Shown in pieces: positions 9,235 through 19,307 of a stretch of 47,737 nucleotides of DNA. The notes beneath the pieces were generated by a model. That model was not told the origin of the DNA. It saw only the letters and a program-made list of their open reading frames with translations, and did no database searches. Origin of the DNA: an uncultured beta proteobacterium (GTDB taxonomy: Bacteria; Pseudomonadota; Gammaproteobacteria; Burkholderiales; Casimicrobiaceae); contig CAIWHR010000143.1 of the NCBI GenBank assembly GCA_903912485.1, forward strand, positions 1 to 47,737, in the 5' to 3' direction. The first letter of the stretch is position 1; each line of letters begins with the position of its first letter. A program made the translations under genes and the position numbers.

Positions 9235-10428
9235 TCAGCGCGTCGCCGTGCCCGGGACGCGCGTCAGCGCCGCGGTCAGCCATCGAAACCCCACCCTCTC
9301 CTGCTCCAGCCTGAGGTTCCTGCGGATGCGGTTGTCGCGCAGGGCGTCGAACAGGTCACGCTCCTCCGGCAGCAGCCGGTGCAGATCGAGCAGCATCTGG
9401 TCCGGCTCCTCGCCCCAATGCGCTTCGTGCGCCTGCAAGGTGGCGCGGTCCATCAGGAACGATGACACGTGGTCGAAGTGACCGCGCAACCGGTCCAGGA
9501 TGGCAAAGCCGTGGGTGTCGATGTCGCCCCAGTAGTGGATGGCGCAGCGGGCGAGCCAGCGCGCCCGTGCCAGCGCCTCCCAGCCGTAGCCGGCGCCGAA
9601 GATCACGATGGCCCCGCTGGCCGCCGGAAAGGCGAGGAAGTTGGTCTCGTTCTCGGTGATGAAGACGCGCCCGACGGCGACGTCGAGACCGGCAAAGCTG
9701 TCGGCATCCAGCGTGACGTCCGGGCGGGCGGCGACGCCGGGCAACAGCCGGAGGCTTTCGTCGAGCACGCGGAAACGGATCCGGGCGGGTTTGTCCAGGA
9801 ATCCGTATCGGCGCGCGAACTGGCCGGTGCCCACCCGGTCGGCCTCGACGGCGCCCTCCGGCAGCGCCAGGTCGAGCAACTCGGACAGCACCGCGCGATG
9901 CGCCTCGATGAACTTGCTGTCCACCCCGGGGACGTCGACCTGGCGCAGGTAGATGCCCGGCCGAGGGTGTGCGACCAGCCAGTGAACGACCGCCAGCAGG
10001 CGTGACCATTCGCCGGCCAGAACGATGGCCTGGAGGGGCCGCCTGGCGAGCCAGGGCAGCAGCTCGGGCGCGCCGGTCCGCGTCGCCTCCGCCAGCTGCA
10101 GCAGCCGCCTGGCGTCGCGGCGCTTTCCCAGCAGCGTCAACGCATCGTCCATCGTATCGACCCACACCTGCTCGGGGAGGCGCTGCAGGCCCTGGACGCG
10201 GTGGCGGACGTCGCGCCAGGCGATGCGAAGCCGAGGCACGGTCGCCAGTTCGGCCGCCCAGACGCGCACGGCCTCGAAGCGGTCGGTCACGTCGGACGAA
10301 GCGGGCCCCTTCAGCGCCAGCCGGAGGGGGAAGTCCGCGTCGCCGGTGACCAGCAGGCGAGGCAGCGCACCGCGCTCCCAGAGCCGGGAAAGCTGGGCCT
10401 TCAGGTCGGACGGCGTGGTCCAGTTCAT
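9235..10428 (-). CDS. jetD: Wadjet nuclease subunit JetD (DUF3322/DUF2220, Toprim)
   Basis: A 397-residue protein. It matches the JetD/MksG subunit of type I Wadjet, which cleaves DNA after the SMC complex has extruded a small circular molecule. The C-terminal half has a Toprim-type fold: an acidic FITENET segment (Glu259/Glu261) and YWGDIDTHG (Asp302, Asp304). The N-terminal part matches the DUF3322 region. Its ATG overlaps the jetC stop in ATGA, so the two are translationally coupled. It is the last gene of the four-gene operon and ends 55 bases from the convergent phosphoesterase gene. All predicted metal ligands are present. Confidence 0.93.
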   Translation of the reverse strand: MNWTTPSDLKAQLSRLWERGALPRLLVTGDADFPLRLALKGPASSDVTDRFEAVRVWAAELATVPRLRIAWRDVRHRVQGLQRLPEQVWVDTMDDALTLLGKRRDARRLLQLAEATRTGAPELLPWLARRPLQAIVLAGEWSRLLAVVHWLVAHPRPGIYLRQVDVPGVDSKFIEAHRAVLSELLDLALPEGAVEADRVGTGQFARRYGFLDKPARIRFRVLDESLRLLPGVAARPDVTLDADSFAGLDVAVGRVFITENETNFLAFPAASGAIVIFGAGYGWEALARARWLARCAIHYWGDIDTHGFAILDRLRGHFDHVSSFLMDRATLQAHEAHWGEEPDQMLLDLHRLLPEERDLFDALRDNRIRRNLRLEQERVGFRWLTAALTRVPGTATR

Positions 10429-13400
10429 TCGGCGCCGCCGGGCGCCGCCAACAACGCCGCTGCCGTCGTCGCGTGCAGCGCCTTCCGGGCGAGGTATTCC
10501 TCGATGGTGAGGTTGCGCAACTTCGATGCCCGGCCGCCTTCGTTGTGAACGAAGCCCACGCTGGCCACGAACGGTTCGATGATGTGGATCTTCTGCAGGG
10601 GGGTGACGATCAGCAGCTGCAGGTTCAGCTTCCTGAAGAGCTCGAGGCCGTATTGCGCCGACTCGTCGGAGCCCCGCCCGAACGCCTCGTCGATGACCAC
10701 GAAGCGGAAGGATCGCGAACGCACCGCCCCCCACTCCAGGCCGAACTGGTAGGCGAGGCTGGCGGCCAGGATGGTGTAGGCCAGTTTCTCCTTCTGGCCA
10801 CCCGACTTGCCGCCCGAGTCCGAGTAGTGCTCGTACTCGGCGTCGTCGGCGCGCCAGCGCTCGCTGGCGGCAAACAGGAACCAGTGGCGCACGTCGGCGA
10901 CCTTGGCGGTCCAGCGGCGATCCTGTTCGGACAAGCCCTCGCGGCCGCGAAAGCGGTCGATGATGGCCTTGACCTGAAGGAACTTGGCTTCGGAATACTG
11001 GACATCGTCCGAGCCGGTGACCGTGCTCTCGGTACAGGCGCGCAGTTCGGCCTGGAAGTCGCGAATCTCTGCGTCGGGGCTGATCTGCGACTCCAGGACG
11101 ATGTAGCGCCCGACGTTGTAATCGATCTGCGTGAGCGACTCGTTGATGCGGGCGATCCGCTCCTTGATGGTTTCGCGCTCGCGCGCCAGGTGCGCGTTGA
11201 AGTTGGCGATCTCGTTGATGGTGTTGACGTTCAGCAATTCCTTGAAGCGGGCGACGAAGCGCGGCAGGTCGTCCCGGTTCAGCTGGTCGAGCCGTTTCTC
11301 GTATTCGAACGCCGCGTCCGCGCTGGCGTCGATCTCGGCCGTTTCGAGCCTGAACTCTTCGTTGAACGCCGCCATCGCCTTGATGATCTTCTCGACCAGG
11401 CGCTCCAGCTTCTTCTGCTCGGCGTCGATGCGCGTTTGCAGCCAGGTGCGGAAATCCTGCTCCCGGTTGTCGCAGGACTCGATGGTCAACGGGTGCTCGC
11501 CGAGGGCGTCGGCGCGCATCGACTCCAGCCGCGGTGCGAGCTGCCCGTCCGCCGGCGCGTCGCCGAGCAGGACCGTCGTCTGCTGCTGCAGGGTCTGGGC
11601 GTCGCTGCGCCGCTGCTCGATCCGGGAGCGCTTGTCCCTGGCGGCTTCGAGTTCCCGGTCCGCCTCGGCCAGCGCCTGCGCCGCCTGGCGCAGCCGCTCC
11701 CCGAGCTGCTTGAGGATGTCGGAGGCGGATGCCAGCCGGTCCCGTTCGTCGACCAGCGTCGCAATCTCGGCGGCGACGCTGCCCCAATCCAGCTCTTCGA
11801 AGCCGGTGAATTCCTCCAGCTTCGCCAGCGCTTCGAGCTTGCCTTCCAGCGCCTTGTGCCCGGCCTGGACCTTGCCGATCAGGCCGACGATCTCGCCAAG
11901 GCGCGTTTCCAGCTGCCTGCGCTTGCCTTCGAGCACGGCGATCTTGGCGACGTTGGTCCATCCCAGCACGTAGCGGCTGCGGTCGTCGATCCGGTGGCGG
12001 TCGTCCTTTTCGTGCCGGCCGGTCGGGTCCTTGATCTGGCCGGCCCTCGTGACGGCCCGGGTCTCGCGCCGGAACTGCTCCTGCGTCGCGCAGCAGGCCA
12101 CGTTGAACCGATGCGCCAGCTCCCGTTCCAGCCAGTCGTAGAACGGCGAATCCGGCTTGACCGCCAGCTTCCTCACCAGCGAATCCGCGTGCAGGTCGGG
12201 CACATCGCCTTGCCTGCGCGGGCGGACGTGGAAGTAGACCAGCCGACCGCGCAGGTGGCTGCGGTCCACCCACTCGGCCACGTCCTTGTAGTGCGCATCG
12301 GGCACCAGCAGCGACAGGCCAAAGCCGCGCAGCAGCCGCTCCGCCGCACCCTCCCATTCGCGATCCTCGTCGCGCACCTGGATCAGTTCGCCGGCAAACG
12401 GCATCGCGTCCTCGGCCACGCCGATCGCAGCACACACGGCGGCGCGGATCTGGATCTGCTGATCGTCGATGTTGCTGCGCCGCCGCTTCAGGCTGTCGAT
12501 GTCGGTGGTCAGCCCTTCGTGTTCCAGCTTGCCCTGCCGCAAGGTCACGCCGTGCTCGGTCAGCGCGTTCTGCAGGTCCGCGTCGCGCCCGCGCAGCTCG
12601 TCGCGCAGCGCCTGGCAGCGACGACGCTGGCCGGCAAACGCCTCGGCGTCGGTCGCGGCGGGCTCGTCCAGCGCGGCCGACAGTTCGCCGTAGCGTCGCG
12701 CCTTCGCCTGGCGCGCACCGCGCAGCGCTTCCTTCGTCCTGATCTCGGCAGCCAGGCGCTCCAGCCGGTCCCCGCCGTTGTCGTTGATGGCCTGCCTGAT
12801 CTCGTCGACCTGAACCCGCTGTTCCTCGCGGCGCGCTTCCAGGCGCCGGACCTGACCGTCCAGCCGTTCCCACTCGTCGGCCAGCAGCCCGAGGCGCTTG
12901 TCGAGCAGCCCAAGCTTCAGACGCGCGAAATGCCGGCGCAGCGCCTCGCGGCAGCAGCGCAAGTCGTCCACCTCCCGTACCAGCTCCGCATGCCGACTGC
13001 AGTCGGCGACCAACGGCCGCAGCAGCTCGACCTGCCGCTGCGCCTTCACCACCGCCTGGTGCGCCCGGTTCAGGTCGTCGAAGTGCGCGATCAGCGCCTG
13101 GATGCGGGGCGCCACGTCGAACGGCTCCAGCATGTGGCTGCGCACGAAGTCGGTCAGGTTCCCGACCGACTTCATCGACACCGTCTGGTGGAACAGCTCC
13201 AGAGCCTGATCGTTGTCGATGCCGAAGCGGCGCCGGAACCACGCTCCGTACTTCGGGAAGCTGTCGTCGATCTCGGCGCCCGCAGCGCGCAGCTTCTTGC
13301 GCAATTGCGCGATGTCGGAGCCGAAATGCGCGAAGTCCGCCGCAATCGACAGGTCGCGCTCGGCGCCGACGAAAAAGCGCGCCGGCTGGCCCTGGGCATC

Positions 13401-13832
13401 CTTCATCCAGAACACCTGCGCCAGCGTCACCGTCTGGTCGTAGCCCGCGTTGTGGAACACGCCCAGGATGACCGAGTAGCTGTTGTGGTCGCGCAGGCTC
13501 ACCGGCCTGGCCGCGCCGGTGATGTCGTTGCGCTCCGACTTGTAGTGCCCGAGCACGTACGAGCGCAGCGTCCGCTCCCTGCTGTCTGCTCCGGCGGCCT
13601 TGTTGTAGGCGATGCGCTGCGCCGGCACGAGCAGCGTCGTGATGGCATCGACCAGCGTCGACTTGCCGGAGCCGATGTCTCCGGTGAGCAGGCAATTGCG
13701 GCCGTCGATCTGCAGCGTCCACACGCGGCCGTCGAACGTGCCCCAGTTCAGGACTTCGAGCCGCTTCAGGCGGAATCCGGACAGGGCATCGTCGGCCGCG
13801 AACTCCAGGCCGAGCGAGTGCGGGTCATTCAT
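10425..13832 (-). CDS. jetC: Wadjet SMC-like ATPase JetC (MukB/SbcC-type)
   Basis: A 1135-residue SMC-family ATPase, the DNA-extruding motor of Wadjet. Walker A is GDIGSGKST (Lys57). The ABC signature SGGQ starts at residue 1010. Walker B is FVVIDEAF (Asp1048, Glu1049). Between them lie long Leu/Glu/Arg-rich coiled coils (about 290-480 and 640-900) flanking a central hinge region, as in MukB/MksB. The start MNDPHS at 13832 overlaps the end of jetB by eight bases; an in-frame extension to 13925 lies inside jetB and is unlikely. Both ATPase halves are complete, so the protein is probably functional. Confidence 0.95.
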   Translation of the reverse strand: MNDPHSLGLEFAADDALSGFRLKRLEVLNWGTFDGRVWTLQIDGRNCLLTGDIGSGKSTLVDAITTLLVPAQRIAYNKAAGADSRERTLRSYVLGHYKSERNDITGAARPVSLRDHNSYSVILGVFHNAGYDQTVTLAQVFWMKDAQGQPARFFVGAERDLSIAADFAHFGSDIAQLRKKLRAAGAEIDDSFPKYGAWFRRRFGIDNDQALELFHQTVSMKSVGNLTDFVRSHMLEPFDVAPRIQALIAHFDDLNRAHQAVVKAQRQVELLRPLVADCSRHAELVREVDDLRCCREALRRHFARLKLGLLDKRLGLLADEWERLDGQVRRLEARREEQRVQVDEIRQAINDNGGDRLERLAAEIRTKEALRGARQAKARRYGELSAALDEPAATDAEAFAGQRRRCQALRDELRGRDADLQNALTEHGVTLRQGKLEHEGLTTDIDSLKRRRSNIDDQQIQIRAAVCAAIGVAEDAMPFAGELIQVRDEDREWEGAAERLLRGFGLSLLVPDAHYKDVAEWVDRSHLRGRLVYFHVRPRRQGDVPDLHADSLVRKLAVKPDSPFYDWLERELAHRFNVACCATQEQFRRETRAVTRAGQIKDPTGRHEKDDRHRIDDRSRYVLGWTNVAKIAVLEGKRRQLETRLGEIVGLIGKVQAGHKALEGKLEALAKLEEFTGFEELDWGSVAAEIATLVDERDRLASASDILKQLGERLRQAAQALAEADRELEAARDKRSRIEQRRSDAQTLQQQTTVLLGDAPADGQLAPRLESMRADALGEHPLTIESCDNREQDFRTWLQTRIDAEQKKLERLVEKIIKAMAAFNEEFRLETAEIDASADAAFEYEKRLDQLNRDDLPRFVARFKELLNVNTINEIANFNAHLARERETIKERIARINESLTQIDYNVGRYIVLESQISPDAEIRDFQAELRACTESTVTGSDDVQYSEAKFLQVKAIIDRFRGREGLSEQDRRWTAKVADVRHWFLFAASERWRADDAEYEHYSDSGGKSGGQKEKLAYTILAASLAYQFGLEWGAVRSRSFRFVVIDEAFGRGSDESAQYGLELFRKLNLQLLIVTPLQKIHIIEPFVASVGFVHNEGGRASKLRNLTIEEYLARKALHATTAAALLAAPGGAE

Positions 13833-14487
13833 CCGCGTCTCCCTCGGCCTGCCCGACGCCCGTGAGCCGGGCCTGATACGCCGCCAGCCGCGCGTCGAAC
13901 TCGGCCAGCCACTGGGCGTCGACAAAGGCCTTGAGGATGCGCCGCACCTCGAAGCTGGAGGGCGCCGCCGCCGCCCCGGCGGCGGGCTTCAGCCGCCGCA
14001 GGAATCCGAGATCGACGACCTTGCTGGCGTGCGCCTCGATCTGGTCGATCAGCTTGGCTTCGTTGCTGCTGTCGGGCAGAAACACGCGCACGAGCTCGAC
14101 GATGTCGTCGCGCGTCAGCACCAGGCGCGTGTCGCTCCCGCCGGCGTCGAACTCGGCCAGCTTCTTGCGCAGCAGCGCCAGCAGCAGGCTGACCGGGAAC
14201 GACAGCGGCCTGCGTGCGATCAGACGGGGCGGTCGAGGGCCGGTGTCGTCGTCAGCCGGTTCCGGTCGGCTCTTGAGGAAGGCATAGCCCTCGGCCTCGT
14301 CGAGCACCAGATCCAGCCCGAGCACCGCCACGTAGTCGCGCACGCGAGCCTGCAGGTTCAGCAGGCTGCCCCACAGCCGCTCATCCCCCTCGCGATAGAC
14401 GACCCCCTTCAGCAGGGTGATGACCAGCGTCGAAAGCTCAGGCTGGGCCGTCGGCACGGCGGCGTTGCCTTGCCGGTCGTCGTCCAT
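13825..14487 (-). CDS. jetB: Wadjet subunit JetB (DUF4194)
   Basis: A 220-residue protein of the DUF4194 (MukE/MksE-like) family. It bridges the kleisin JetA and the ATPase JetC. Visible features are [19 protein letters not shown] near the N-terminus and winged-helix-type segments further on ([26 protein letters not shown]). The start ATG at 14487 lies two bases beyond the end of jetA, and the end overlaps jetC by eight bases, so expression is tightly coupled. Longer upstream reading in this frame runs through jetA and is not real. The length is normal for the family. Confidence 0.92.
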   Translation of the reverse strand: MDDDRQGNAAVPTAQPELSTLVITLLKGVVYREGDERLWGSLLNLQARVRDYVAVLGLDLVLDEAEGYAFLKSRPEPADDDTGPRPPRLIARRPLSFPVSLLLALLRKKLAEFDAGGSDTRLVLTRDDIVELVRVFLPDSSNEAKLIDQIEAHASKVVDLGFLRRLKPAAGAAAAPSSFEVRRILKAFVDAQWLAEFDARLAAYQARLTGVGQAEGDADE

Positions 14488-14489
14488 CG

Positions 14490-15959
14490 CTAACGCACGA
14501 AGATGACGCGCGGCAGGCGGGCCTGCCGGCGCAGGGCGGTGCCGTCGCGGGCAACGGCGTCCCACGCGATCAGGTCGCAGGTCGCCTCGTCGACCACCGA
14601 CTTGAACGATTCGCTGCCGAGCTGCAGATAGACCATCAGCTCGGCCAGACCCTGCTGCAGCGGCTGCTCGTCGACCAGTTCGCGCAGCGTGATCTGCGAG
14701 CGCAGCTGCAGCGCCTGGCGGACATGCCGGTCCAGGCGCCGCTTGTCGACGACGACCTGGCCGTAGAGCGCCGACGGATCCACCTCGCCGTCGCTTTCGT
14801 GCAGCGCGATGTCCGCGATCACGGGCCTGAGCGCGGGCGCGTACAGCGGGCGCTCCATCGCCAGTTCGATCGAGGCGGCCGGCTCGGCAATGGTCATCAC
14901 GTCGCGCGGCGGCGGCGAATCCCGGAACCGCGGCCGCAGCGCCAGCGCCTTGGCTTCGATGCCGTGCAGGATGTCCATGATCCGGCGGTTCTCCAGCCAC
15001 GCCTGGTCGTCGAGGAAGCGCCGCAATTGCTGCGACAGCTGCGCCACGGTGCGCTGCGTGCTCTCGCCAGCCTCCAGCCAGTCGTAATGCACGCGCCGCG
15101 TGCGCGCATCCGGTTTGAGGTCGGCCACTGCGGGAAGGGCCAGCACCCGGTCCAGCAGCTGTGTCAGCTCCTCCTGCCGGCGGCTGGACATCAGGAAGTC
15201 CCAGAATGCGCGAAAGCTCCTGCCCTGGTCGGAGTCGCCGATGGCGTCGCGCTCGCCCATGATCTCTTCCAGCAGCGCGCCCTTGGCGCCTTCCCACAGG
15301 GCGATGCGCTCGCGGACCCTGCGGTCGAGCTGGCGGAAGTTGTGCTCGACCTCGCGGAAGTCGGTCAGCAGTTCCCGGGCAAGCTGCATGAACTGCTGGA
15401 AGCGGTCCTTCAGCGCCGTGTCGTCGAGCAGCGGCACGTCGCCGGCCTGCACCCGCGCCATCTCGGCGTCGATCTCGTCGCGCCGCCTTTGCAGTTCGGC
15501 GACGCGCTTGGCGGGGTCGGATTCGCTGCCCTCGCTCATCTGCTTCAGCAGTTCGAAGAGGGTGAGCAGCCGCGACTCGGTGCCGACGAAGCTGCGCTCG
15601 GAAAGCTGATCGAGCCAGGCGATGGCCTTCTCGGTGGCCGGCGTCAGGTCGAACTGCGGCTCGTCGGTGCCGGGCCGGTAGAACTTGCGCAGCCAACCCT
15701 TGTCGGGGGCCGCCCAGTCGTTCAGGTAATCGAGGGCCGGCTTCGGGAATGCGTCTTCGCCCGACTGCTGGCGCAACGCATAGAGTTCGTCCTCCAGCGC
15801 TTCGGCCAGGTCGGCCGCCGCCATCACCCGCACGTTGGGCGCAATGAAGACGCGGTGCATGAAGCTCGCCACCAGCGCCGCATGGTCGGAGCGCAGCAGC
15901 CTCCACGCGGGGTGGTGGCTGCGCAGGGCGTCGAGCGTGGCAAAGTCGAGGTTCCTCAT
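14490..15959 (-). CDS. jetA: Wadjet kleisin-like subunit JetA (DUF3375)
   Basis: A 489-residue DUF3375 protein, the MukF/MksF-like kleisin of type I Wadjet and the first gene of the jetABCD operon. The N-terminus (MRNLDFATLDALRSHHPAWRLL) is characteristic. A winged-helix region (about 1-130) is followed by long helices rich in Arg, Glu and Leu (about 140-350) and a C-terminal domain that should contact JetC. The start at 15959 has only a weak A-rich ribosome site. A TAAAAT -10-like element (15976-15981) lies very close to the start, and I see no good -35. A 124-base gap separates it from the divergent HD gene. Confidence 0.92.
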   Translation of the reverse strand: MRNLDFATLDALRSHHPAWRLLRSDHAALVASFMHRVFIAPNVRVMAAADLAEALEDELYALRQQSGEDAFPKPALDYLNDWAAPDKGWLRKFYRPGTDEPQFDLTPATEKAIAWLDQLSERSFVGTESRLLTLFELLKQMSEGSESDPAKRVAELQRRRDEIDAEMARVQAGDVPLLDDTALKDRFQQFMQLARELLTDFREVEHNFRQLDRRVRERIALWEGAKGALLEEIMGERDAIGDSDQGRSFRAFWDFLMSSRRQEELTQLLDRVLALPAVADLKPDARTRRVHYDWLEAGESTQRTVAQLSQQLRRFLDDQAWLENRRIMDILHGIEAKALALRPRFRDSPPPRDVMTIAEPAASIELAMERPLYAPALRPVIADIALHESDGEVDPSALYGQVVVDKRRLDRHVRQALQLRSQITLRELVDEQPLQQGLAELMVYLQLGSESFKSVVDEATCDLIAWDAVARDGTALRRQARLPRVIFVR

Positions 15960-16083
15960 GGCAGGGCTTTTCTTGATTTTACCTTGCCGATGTGCCTCGT
16001 GATTCGCCGGGCGCGCCGGCCGGCACGATCGATCGCGAAGGGCGGCGGCGCGTGCGCGCCGGCGCTTGCGCTACACTGCCCCC

Positions 16084-16983
16084 ATGAACGACGTGCGAGA
16101 CGCGCTCGACGCCCGCTTCCCCGGGCTTCACGCCGCCATCGAAGCGACGCTGGTCGAGGCGGAGACGCACTACAACCGCCGGAGCGGCCAGGCGCCGTCG
16201 GAATTCCTGCTCGAGCACACCCGGCGCACCGCGGCCATCGCCCGTCGGATAGCCGCGCTGGAAGGCGTCGACCCCTTCCTTCCGACGCTGGTCGCGCTCT
16301 ACCACGATGCAGGCAAGTTCCACGACGGCGAGTACCACCAGGACGGCGTGCCGGAAGAGGAGCACGCGGCGCTGCTGGCCGGGACGATGCTCGCCGGGTT
16401 CGGGGTAGATCCCGGCGACATCGCGTCGGTGCAGCAGGCGCTGCGCGCGCTGTACGACGCGCGGCTCCCCTGCGTCGGCGCCTGCCGCATCGTGCAGGAC
16501 GCCGACCGCCTCGACAAGCTGGGCCCCCTGGGCGTCGGGGCCTTCTTCACCAAGGCGGCGCTGCGCGGACGCGGCCTCGTCGACGCGCTGCTGCAGGCGC
16601 TGAGCCGGGAGCTGACCTACGCCGGCGCGGCGCCGCGATCGATGTTCACGGCGACGGGGAGGAGGCTCGCCGCGGAGCAGGCGCCGAAGACGATCGCGTT
16701 CTTCGATCAGCTTCTGGAACAGCTCGAAAGCTGGGGAATCGCCGCTTTCGAACGCCGCAGCATCGTCCTGCACGAGGACTTCCGCACGCGCGACGGCGCC
16801 ATCGTGCGGGAGATGGAAGTGACCATCGCGATGCTTCGCGCCTGCCCCGACTGCGGCGCGCCGCTCGCGCTCGCGCATCGGCGCGAACCGGGCGTCAAGT
16901 GCGACCGGCTGGTCGCGCGCTTCAGCTGCGGGCGCTGCAGCTACGCCAATGAGACCTCGCTCTGCCTGCCGGTTCTCGCCTGA
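16084..16983 (+). CDS. HD-domain phosphohydrolase with C-terminal zinc ribbon
   Basis: A 299-residue protein starting at ATG 16084. An HD-type metal site is visible: His45 (LLEHTRR), His74-Asp75 (YHDAG), with further histidines at 80 and 85. An Asp in the VQDADRLD segment is the usual last ligand. The C-terminus has CPDCG and, about 33 residues later, CGRC, which form a zinc ribbon. HD proteins hydrolyse phosphate esters such as nucleotides or cyclic nucleotides. Here the substrate is unknown. It sits between the Wadjet and bam operons and is divergent from jetA. A defence role would be a guess from position only. Confidence 0.78.
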   Translation: MNDVRDALDARFPGLHAAIEATLVEAETHYNRRSGQAPSEFLLEHTRRTAAIARRIAALEGVDPFLPTLVALYHDAGKFHDGEYHQDGVPEEEHAALLAGTMLAGFGVDPGDIASVQQALRALYDARLPCVGACRIVQDADRLDKLGPLGVGAFFTKAALRGRGLVDALLQALSRELTYAGAAPRSMFTATGRRLAAEQAPKTIAFFDQLLEQLESWGIAAFERRSIVLHEDFRTRDGAIVREMEVTIAMLRACPDCGAPLALAHRREPGVKCDRLVARFSCGRCSYANETSLCLPVLA

Positions 16984-16985
16984 AC

Positions 16986-17002
16986 CGGCGGGGCTGCCGC
17001 CG
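16986..17002. terminator. Hairpin between convergent genes
   Basis: CGGCGG and CCGCCG can pair around a five-base loop. The hairpin sits in the 45-base gap between the convergent HD gene and the end of the bam operon. There is no T-run, so intrinsic termination is uncertain. Confidence 0.3.
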
Positions 17003-17028
17003 TCCCCCGGATCGCCGCAGGGATTCGT

Positions 17029-17643
17029 TCAGGCAGGCCGGGAGTGCGCCTTGCGCCGGCCGGGAAACGCCAGCGCCTCGGTCAGCAGGTACGCCGCCTG
17101 CGCGTAGGACGTCGGACACAGCGCAAAGCACTCCTGGCAGTCCCAGCATTCCTTCGCGGCGAGCTCGGGAACGAAGCCGATCTCGCGCGCGGCGCCGCTG
17201 TCGATGAAGCCCACGGCGTGCTTCCCCTTGACTTCGGCGCAGTAGCGCACGCAAAGCCCGCAGAGCACGCAGAACGACGCTTCCTTCTCGAAGCGGTCGC
17301 GGTCGGCGCCGTACTCGCGCGCGAGGCGCACGAGTTCGGGCGCGTCCGGAGCGTGCGCCATCAACTCCTCGAGGATCACGCGGCGGATCATGTCGACCTT
17401 GTCCGACCGCGTGCGCACGACGAGGCCCTGCTCCACCGGGTAGAGGCAGGACACGACGTAGCTCGTCCTCCCGCGCGCCTCCACCTCGACCATGCACAGC
17501 CGGCAGCCGCCGTAGGGCTCCAGCTTCTCGTGGTGGCACAGCGTCGGTATGCGGATGCCGGCTTGCTGCGCCGCCTGGAGCACCGTCGTCCCGGCGGAGA
17601 CTGCGACGTCCCGGCCGTCGATCTGCAGGACGATTTCGCTCAT
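17029..17643 (-). CDS. bamI: BamI: NuoG/HoxU-like iron-sulfur subunit
   Basis: A 204-residue electron-transfer protein matching the N-terminal part of NuoG/HoxU. A plant-type [2Fe-2S] domain has Cys36, Cys47, Cys50 and Cys66. Two [4Fe-4S] sites follow, CVLCGLCVRYC and CWDCQECFALC. It would pass electrons between the NuoF-like flavoprotein and the Hdr-like part of the class II benzoyl-CoA reductase complex. Its ATG overlaps the bamH stop in ATGA. It is the last gene of the operon. The fold is clear; the bam name rests on gene order. Confidence 0.85.
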   Translation of the reverse strand: MSEIVLQIDGRDVAVSAGTTVLQAAQQAGIRIPTLCHHEKLEPYGGCRLCMVEVEARGRTSYVVSCLYPVEQGLVVRTRSDKVDMIRRVILEELMAHAPDAPELVRLAREYGADRDRFEKEASFCVLCGLCVRYCAEVKGKHAVGFIDSGAAREIGFVPELAAKECWDCQECFALCPTSYAQAAYLLTEALAFPGRRKAHSRPA

Positions 17644-19298
17644 TTCGCGGCGCCCCCGCCGGCGATCTGCCCTTCGTACTCGTCCTTGAAGTAGCGCAGC
17701 ATGCTCTTCAGCGGATCGGCGGAAGTCCGTCCCAGAGCGCACAGGCAGGCCAGCCCGGTCACCGTGGACAGGTCGTCGAGCCGCCCGAGGTCGCCGTCCT
17801 TCCCCCTGCCCTGCGTGATGTTGGTCAGGATCTTCAGCGACTGCCTCATGCCTTCGCGGCAGGGAACGCACTTGCCGCAGGATTCGGTGGTGAGGAAGTC
17901 GAGCAGGTAGCGCGCCACTTCGACCATGTCGGTGTCTTCGTCCATGACGAGCATGCCGCCGGCGCCGATCGGCGCGCCGAGCCGCGACAGTTCGTCGAAG
18001 TCGAGCGGCGCGTCGAGCAGGCTCGCCGGAATCGAACCGCCCATCGGTCCGCCGAAGTGCACCGCCTTGAGCGCCTTGCCACTAGGCACGCCGCCGCCGA
18101 TGTCGTAGACGAGGGTCCGCAGCGGCGTTCCCATCGGCACTTCCGCCACGCCGCCGTTCACGACGTTGCCCGACAGCGAAACGAGCTTGGTTCCCTTGCT
18201 GCGCTCGGTGCCGATGCCCGCGTACCACGCGGCGCCCCGGCCGATGATCTGCGGCACGTTGGCCCAGGTCTCGACGTTGTTGAGGTTGCTGGGCTGGTCC
18301 CGGATTCCGGCCACCGAGGTGCGGATGTACTTCGGTCTGGGCTCGGGCGGATGGCCTTCGATCGACCGCATCAGCGCGCTGGATTCGCCGGAGACGAAGA
18401 TGCCGACGTCGAAGTGCAGTTCGACGTGGAAGCCGAAGCCTGAGCCGAGGATGTCCTCGCCCAGCAGTCCGCATTCCTCGGCCTGCGCCAGCGCCGTCCG
18501 CACGTGCCGGATCAGCTGCGGCGAGTCGTGACGCGTGTAGACGAAACCCCGATGCGAGCCGATCGCGTACGCGCCGATGATCAGGCCCTCGAGCACCTTG
18601 TGCGGGTTGCCGGTGAACAGCGCCCGGTCCATGAACGCCCCCGGCTCGCCCTCGTGGCCGTTGACGATGACGTACTTCTCGTCGCCGGGCGCGTTGCGGG
18701 TCGTCTCCCATTTGGAACCGGCGGGAAATCCGCCGCCGCCCCGACCGCGCAGCTGGGCCTTCTTGACTTCGTCCAGCACCTGCTCCGGACTCATCTCGAA
18801 CAGCGCCTTGGCCAGCGCCGCGTAGCCGCCCAGCGCCAGGTAGTCGTCGATGCGCGTCGGATCGATCCTGGGGTTGTCGCCGATCAGGATCCGCGTCTGG
18901 TGCCGGTAGAACGGCACCTCGTCCATGTGCACCGCCTTGCGGCCGGTGTCCGGGCAGGTCCAGAGCAGGCGGTCGAGCACTTCCCCTCTGAGCGTGCAGG
19001 CGACGACGTCCGGCACGTCTTCGGGCCTGACCTCGAAGTAGCAGACGTCGCCCGGGCTGACGACGACGTTGGGGCCCTTTTCGCAGAAGCCGTGGCAGCC
19101 GGTGGTCTTCAGATCGAGCCTCGCCTCCAGGCCCTGCCTTCCGATCTCCGCGGCGAAGGCGCCGGCGACGGCGGCGGAGTCGAGGCCGCCGCAGGCCGCG
19201 CCGCCGCAGACCGCGATGCAGGGCCTGGCGGGATCCCTCGCCGCCAGGATGCCCGCCCTGAATTCCTCCAGTTCAACCGCCGAGTGGAGCCTTGGCAT
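17640..19298 (-). CDS. bamH: BamH: NuoF-like NAD(P)H/flavin subunit
   Basis: A 552-residue NuoF/HndC-type protein. The N-terminus is a thioredoxin-like [2Fe-2S] domain (CIAVCGGAACGG, then TTGCHGFCEKGP). Next come the FMN and NADH sites (RGRGGGGFPAGSKWE, GHEGEPGAF), a SLBB-type region, and the [4Fe-4S] motif ESCGKCVPCREG followed by a distal cysteine in LACLCALG. It lacks the C-terminal ferredoxin extension found in some HndC proteins. It would exchange electrons with NAD(H) in the benzoyl-CoA reductase complex. ATG at 19298 is preferred because AGGTGA precedes it; GTG at 19307 is possible. The gene starts nine bases after the bamG stop. Confidence 0.88.
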   Translation of the reverse strand: MPRLHSAVELEEFRAGILAARDPARPCIAVCGGAACGGLDSAAVAGAFAAEIGRQGLEARLDLKTTGCHGFCEKGPNVVVSPGDVCYFEVRPEDVPDVVACTLRGEVLDRLLWTCPDTGRKAVHMDEVPFYRHQTRILIGDNPRIDPTRIDDYLALGGYAALAKALFEMSPEQVLDEVKKAQLRGRGGGGFPAGSKWETTRNAPGDEKYVIVNGHEGEPGAFMDRALFTGNPHKVLEGLIIGAYAIGSHRGFVYTRHDSPQLIRHVRTALAQAEECGLLGEDILGSGFGFHVELHFDVGIFVSGESSALMRSIEGHPPEPRPKYIRTSVAGIRDQPSNLNNVETWANVPQIIGRGAAWYAGIGTERSKGTKLVSLSGNVVNGGVAEVPMGTPLRTLVYDIGGGVPSGKALKAVHFGGPMGGSIPASLLDAPLDFDELSRLGAPIGAGGMLVMDEDTDMVEVARYLLDFLTTESCGKCVPCREGMRQSLKILTNITQGRGKDGDLGRLDDLSTVTGLACLCALGRTSADPLKSMLRYFKDEYEGQIAGGGAAK

Positions 19299-19307
19299 GA
19301 TCGTCAC

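Noticed and set aside
9235-13722. A single long fusion reading from jetC into jetD
   Set aside because: The upstream part is out of frame with jetC; the real genes overlap by ATGA and are separate.
10473-13865. Long plus-strand frame of more than 1000 codons opposite jetC
   Set aside because: High-GC shadow frame; jetC has complete ATPase motifs on the other strand.
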